Positions 59,311 through 64,000 of a DNA stretch of 64,000 nucleotides are shown here, piece by piece; positions within the stretch are counted from its first letter, which is position 1; every line of letters begins with the position of its first letter. The notes beneath the pieces were generated by a model. That model worked only from the letters and a program-made list of their open reading frames with translations, was not told the origin of the DNA and did no database searches. Position numbers and translations under genes: made by a program. The DNA lies in assembly GCF_910592395.1 (NCBI RefSeq), contig NC_088326.1, positions 8,749,001-8,813,000 on the forward strand, in the 5' to 3' direction. The DNA is from Lineus longissimus. Taxonomy: Eukaryota; Nemertea; Pilidiophora; Heteronemertea; Lineidae.

Positions 59311-59398
59311 ATTTTATGGTGTGTGTGATGGTGAAGGTGTTTGATGTTGAGAATGTGTATGTGCTGAAGTTGAGATTAGTGTTCAGAGACTTCAGCAT

Positions 59399-59520
59399 TT
59401 AAAGGGAGGATTGCTCCGAAACTCTTATAAAATGGGGAGTTTTTATTGGCCCGGGTAAAATCTAAGGCGGGAATAAGCTTTCATTGATAAATCGAAGGAG
59501 TTTCGAGGATCCCAAATCAC
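59399..59520. repeat. Dispersed repeat also at about 13410-13510
   Basis: It shares GTTAAAATC/GGTAAAATC, TAAGGCGGGAATAAGCTT and CATTGATAAA in order. Confidence 0.55.
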
Positions 59521-60602
59521 TAGTAAGGTGCAAGGAATACTGTTTTTTCATTGGTTAACATTTTTGTATCATCTACATATTCTCATCTTGAAAAAAGACA
59601 ACATTTGAGATCAATACGATCAACTTGTACCTTCATTTCGCAACATTATCGGTAATGCACCCTTTGCAGATTCGTAAGGTACTATTTGGACGTTCTATTA
59701 CTATTGACAGCGTAACAGGTCATTATCATCGTAAACTTTATTTATACACAAGAAGACTGTGGCCTCTTTGTAGGCGATTATGTAACCCATATACAGCACC
59801 CGGGGGGGGGGAATCCACGTGCTGCTCCCGAATTTTCAACTCAGAATAAACAAAGTTGTAAGGTTATCCTTATTTGGAAATAGTGACGTCAGACAGAAGT
59901 TGATAATTTCGCGACAGGATGTCACTACTGCAGGCTCCAGACTCGTGGTGGGAACTCATTAAGTTTGATGAAATAATAGTGATGAAAGGAAGCGGTGTGG
60001 TGCAATGATAAAAATAACAATGAAGTGGCCAGGACCATTATTGTCCAATGATGAATATAACAATGATAGTGGTATGTGCCTTTCTGCTGACCGTATAATA
60101 TATTTAGTGGACACTTCATGCTGGTTACCATCGCCAATGTTGTCGCCATCTTTTCAGCTGGAAGTAAACTACTCCATTAGTGTTAGAAAATTGGGAAAAT
60201 AGCCGGTCTTGAAAAAGTGTGGATTATCCTTGGGATATTCCTGATGGGTTTTTCAAATAACCTGAAACTCAGGATTTTGTCTGTTGTGGCTATGTCTCAG
60301 GAGCAGTGAGCTAATGTCCTAAAAATTTACTGTGGAAACCGCTCATAAAATTTCATCTTATGATTCCAGATAACAATAATTTGACCTACTTTTCAAGGTT
60401 ACAGAGGTCAAATAGACTGTTGGTTTCCAGAGCATATCTCTGTAACCATTGATGGAACTGGGCACTTCATCTTTTGGTGGTAAAAAGGTCTTTTGGTGTC
60501 ATTGTGCTATTTGGCAGTTTCCAAGATATTCGACTATGCTCAGCCCCAGAGAAGGCTCTTTGTTAACTTTGGCTGAACGCTGCTACCTATAATCATGAAA
60601 TT

Positions 60603-61102
60603 TTTATTATTATTATTATTATTATAAAACATTTCTATAGCGCCCTATTCATAAAAGCAATGCTCTAAGGCACTTTACATTTAAAACATTCATTCATCAC
60701 AGACATGACATACGAAATATAAAAACACAGCTCCGAAAGTTAAGAAATACAATAATGTTTTCTAAAAAGATGTGTCTTTAAACGACCCTTAAGAGATTGA
60801 ACACTTGGTGACCCTCTGATCGTTGCCGGCAGTGCATTCCACAGACCAGGAGCAACTTGTCCCAATGACCTCCGGCCGTATCTTTTAGTGCGAGTCCTTG
60901 GCACAGACAAGAGGCCCTTGTCCGCGGAACGCAACTGCCGGTTTGGCACATGCTTTACAATAAGATCATCGAAATACTCTGGTGCTAAGCCATTTAAAAC
61001 CTTGTACAATAAAAGCAGCAGCTTGAACTGAATATGTAAGTGGACAGGTAACCAGTGCAACCCCTGAAGAACTGGACTGTGGACTGTGGACACTGTTTTC
61101 AA
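60603..61102 (-). pseudogene. 5'-truncated LINE 3' end with (ATT)n tail
   Basis: The - strand frame reads LQGLHWLPVHLHIQFKLLL, LNGLAPEYFDDLIV, LLSVPRTRTKRYGRRSLG and APGLWNALPATIR. This is the CR1/L2/Rex-type C-terminus. The 3' UTR ends GGGCGCTATAGAAATGTTTT then an (ATT)n run at 60603-60626, the typical tail of these LINEs. It belongs to the same broad clade as 18053-18590 but a different family. Confidence 0.82.
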
Positions 61103-61750
61103 TAAACCTACTTTGGTTTGTCAATCACATTCTATTTTACAATTCGGCATTCTCAAAGGGAAAGCTTCTAATTCATGAAGTGAATATACTCTCAACAATG
61201 TGGACATATTTTCGTCATTCCCGCATAACTGTTCAACAGTCAACATCCAACGACAATCCCACTCGACAAAAAGTAATATTAATTCATATCAAATACCTTA
61301 AAAACCTTTTATTTGATTTTAAAAGCAGTTATCGAGTAAACGGACACCACCCAAAATATCCACAAAATAAACAGACAAATGACTGCAAAAATGCATTTTC
61401 CCAAAAACCAGCGATTTATACCAAATGAATCTGACGTTAGACAAAATTAATACAAATTTAACTAGGCTATGCAAAATAATAGGACCTGTAGTGATAGATT
61501 TCAAGGAGTAAAATCGACGAAGAAAAAAAAAGGGAGGCAAAAATAAGGATCACATTGTGAACCAAAATGTTACCGTTATTGGTTTCCGAGGCATATTTCA
61601 ATATGTAACTATTGATGCTTGGCTTTGTTTGGAATAAAGATGTTCTAGTGCCACTTTTTGACTTGGCCCAAGCAGGGGTGCTTTGTGAAAAACTTCTTTA
61701 AGCCGTATTGAAATGAATGCTGCGAGTTACATTTGTAAAATCATGATATC
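61103..61750. other. No gene supported
   Basis: AT-rich. Short frames only. Confidence 0.35.
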
Positions 61751-62480
61751 CTTTCTCGCTCACCATAGGGGAGTCTATACAATACCGCAGTGTCCGTCGA
61801 CGTATCCTGTTTAAAAACAGTGGCACGTTTCTTAAACGTTAGGGCTATGAACTTGAAACTTTGTACACAGGACCCCCAGGCCCCAGGTCAGATGACTTCT
61901 GACAATGAATTTTGGTTCGATCTGATTCTTGACTTGGCCACCAGGGGGCCAGAAGTGGAAACCTAAAAAGTGTGATATTTCTGTTTTGAGTGACTTGTTT
62001 TCGAAAAAAAATTGATGGTAGGTTCTCCTAGTAGCAAGGATACATCACATATCATATAGGTTTTTGATTCGACCTAATTTTCAAGGTCAGATACGTCAAA
62101 TGGCGTAAATTGGCCGTTTGAGTGTAACTATGGCACGTTTCTTAACTGCTAAAGCTATGAACTTGAAATTTGGTACACATGACTCCCTATGACATGTAAC
62201 CTCGGACACCGAATTTTGATCCAATCTGATTCTCGGCTTGGCCACCAGGAGGCCAAAACTAAAAAATGAAGAGTGTGCAATATCTCGCTAATTGGTGACT
62301 TGTTTTCGATGATGTTTTTATGATAGGTACTCCAAGCAACGATACATCACATGTCATACCGACTTTGGTTTGACCTACATACCATACATGTAGCATGTTT
62401 CTTAACCAGGATGAATTCCTTACCACCAAATATCTATACGCTGAGCACAATGGCACTTGGCCGTTTCATTACTGCGGACA
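61750..62480. repeat. Two-module copy of the CCACCAGGGGGC repeat
   Basis: CCACCAGGGGGCC (61938) and CCACCAGGAGGCC (62242) lie 304 bp apart. The copy has the GGTACACATGACTCCC and TTTTCAAGGTCAGA motifs and the terminal GCTGAGCACAATGGCAC. Confidence 0.62.
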
Positions 62481-62550
62481 GTCATCAGACTAAATCAGAT
62501 AATACACAAGTTTTTAACATAAAATGTGTCCATAACAATTGATGCTCAAA

Positions 62551-62773
62551 TGTGACTCGCTCTACCAAAACTAGGCGCTTGTCGCATCTGAACTTGACAG
62601 GTTGATACGGACTTGTTGTTCATTTCCCTATTGTAGACCTTTTGTGAAATCTATTACAAACTGATTTGGTCACATTTCACAAAAGGTCTACAATAGGGAA
62701 ATGAACAAGAAGTCCGTATCAACCTGTCAAGTTCAGATGCGACAAGCGCCTAGTTTTGGTAGAGCGGGTCACA
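62551..62773. mobile_element. Near-perfect palindromic MITE, 223 bp
   Basis: TGTGACTCGCTCTACCAAAA is inverted at the right end (GGTAGAGCGGGTCACA). The arms are about 95 bp, with a loop around 62650-62675. Confidence 0.82.
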
Positions 62774-63113
62774 AATTTTCATCATTGATTTCTATGATGG
62801 TTTTATAGTGCTATTGTGTACTAGGCACTTTCGTTCATCAGTCAAATCTTGTCTTGTCTTGTCTTCTCACAAATCTCATGAATACTAAGTTCACTTCACC
62901 TTCAACGTCTGTGGCCTAAGGCCAAGGGATTATGCTCGCTTTGCGATGCTATTTTTGATTATCCAATTTATTGGTAAAATGGATTAGGAGGCCTTAATTG
63001 AAGCTTAGGTTTTTCCTTTTTCATTGCAGAATTCAAGGTGCTGTCAACTGTGATGTTTGTGTTTGCCATGGCTGGCAGAGATGTATTATCTTGTCTTTGT
63101 TTCTTTTTTCCAG

Positions 63114-63188
63114 TTGCCTCAGTTGTGAGTGTCAAGAGAGAGAGATCGCTGAGCCCCCCATCAACAACTGAAAACAATACACACCACT
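63114..63188 (+). CDS. Candidate 75-nt host-gene exon, phase 1-1
   Basis: The acceptor TTTCTTTTTTCCAG ends at 63113 and the donor ACT|GTGAGT follows 63188. In phase 1 it encodes ASVVSVKRERSLSPPSTT then ENNTHH. The Ser/Pro/charged composition is typical of disordered linkers. It is in frame with the exon at 52594-52650 (G carried over + TT). No other exon is seen between them; identity is unknown. Confidence 0.5.
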
Positions 63189-63292
63189 GTGAGTTTTTTT
63201 ACATTTTTCATAATCTTCTTTGGGTTGTGAATTTCCTGTGTAATGATGGAATGGGGTGGGAGAGGGGACCTACTGATTTTTGGCCCGATCCA

Positions 63293-63717
63293 ATATGAGA
63301 CAAGACCACCATTGAATATTCCCAGGTTGGAGGTTCCAGACCTATCAATTAGACGCGAGTATGTTTTTAACTGTCAAGTGCATATTTGGAGAGGAATTGA
63401 AAAGATATTTGGTGTGGCAAGTTTACAGATATAAAGAAATTATTTGATGAAAAAGATTTGAATTTTGCTAATTTGGCAAAAGGGGGCGTGTTTTGAGATT
63501 TTTCTGTCAGTTAGCTGAAAAGAGTGGAAATATCTATATAAAGATCTAGAAATATATAACGTCTGTCCAATTAGTTGATTATCAAAAAATTTCTGTGGTC
63601 AAGTACCAGTTTACTTTTCACCATTTACTTGCCCGACTGTCCGGAATATCGTATCAAAATTTCAGATTCACAACCCCATGCAGTATTTGATGTGACGCGG
63701 TCAAACATTGACAATTT
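63293..63717. repeat. Fragment related to the interior of the 6040-7263 element
   Basis: GAGACAAGACCAC, CAGGTTGGAGG, TATTTGGAGAGG, GGGGGCGTGTTTTGAG and CACCATTTACTTGCCCGACT occur in the same order as at 6109-6520. The TIRs of the 6040-7263 element are not visible here. Confidence 0.7.
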
Positions 63718-64000
63718 TATGACTGTGATAGAAAAAGATAGTTACTAGATCATTTTGTACAGATTTGTCTGGAAATAAACTGCACAGAACTAAAAATGCA
63801 AAATAATGCACAGTGTTGCCAGTGTTCATGTAATTATACACACAAAACCTTTATTTCATTGTTCCCAAAAATTTTTTTTTAATTGCATGATTGCAGAGGT
63901 CAGATAAAAAAAAAATCTTCAAAGAAATCCAACCAGTATTTTGTGCTCCAGGGCCCAAATTGTTGAGGACAAAGAATACATGATTGGCCTTCAATTGTGT

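Noticed and set aside
63038-63298. 86-codon + strand open frame
   Set aside because: Only the splice-bounded part 63114-63188 has coding support; the rest reads through intron-like sequence.

Overview
The window is nuclear DNA of a multicellular animal. It has short exons bounded by GT/AG splice signals, AT-rich non-coding DNA, LINE tails, tRNA-derived SINEs and many terminal-inverted-repeat (TIR) elements with TA, 6-bp or 9-bp target duplications. The repeat style, such as foldback elements, ACATGTA-rich spacers and pogo-type MITEs, suggests a marine invertebrate. I cannot name the phylum from the sequence alone. No bacterial operon, CRISPR or viral genome is present.

Region 1 (1-18050) is the main find. 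It is a tandem cluster of three paralogous genes (A, B, C) on the + strand, each of three exons: a 64-nt signal-peptide exon, a 234-237-nt Cys-rich exon and a 251-nt Cys-rich exon ending in the stop codon. Every junction is phase 1. B and C are complete (549 nt, 182 residues); A lacks its first exon, which would lie left of the window. Each Cys-rich exon resembles a divergent PAN/Apple module, so the predicted product is a small secreted protein with two PAN-like modules. Introns and spacers are duplicated along with the genes and were then modified by TIR elements, so the paralogous copies provide empty sites that date those insertions.

Region 2 (18050-31900) is a repeat graveyard. It holds a LINE 3' end running into a pentanucleotide array, an EGF-like fragment on the - strand with a probable frameshift, nested TIR elements at 20470-21640, a 1-kb element with minisatellite arms (23416-24428), a Harbinger-type nuclease relic, a TA-flanked MITE, a foldback family, a 2.16-kb TA-flanked element carrying a second element, and jockey/CR1-like reverse transcriptase relics.

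Region 3 (31900-52500) has no gene I can support. It contains modular dispersed repeats, a triplicated ~190-bp repeat, an 86-bp higher-order satellite with a SINE inserted in it, pogo-type MITEs and a 28-bp minisatellite enclosed in a TA-flanked TIR element.

Region 4 (52500-64000) holds two small phase-1 exons on the + strand (52594-52650 and 63114-63188) that could belong to one host gene with large introns. Between them lie a complete 2.62-kb pogo/Tigger-like transposon with perfect TIRs and a frameshifted transposase, several near-perfect palindromic MITEs, a LINE 3' end, and a fragment related to the interior of the 6040-7263 element.
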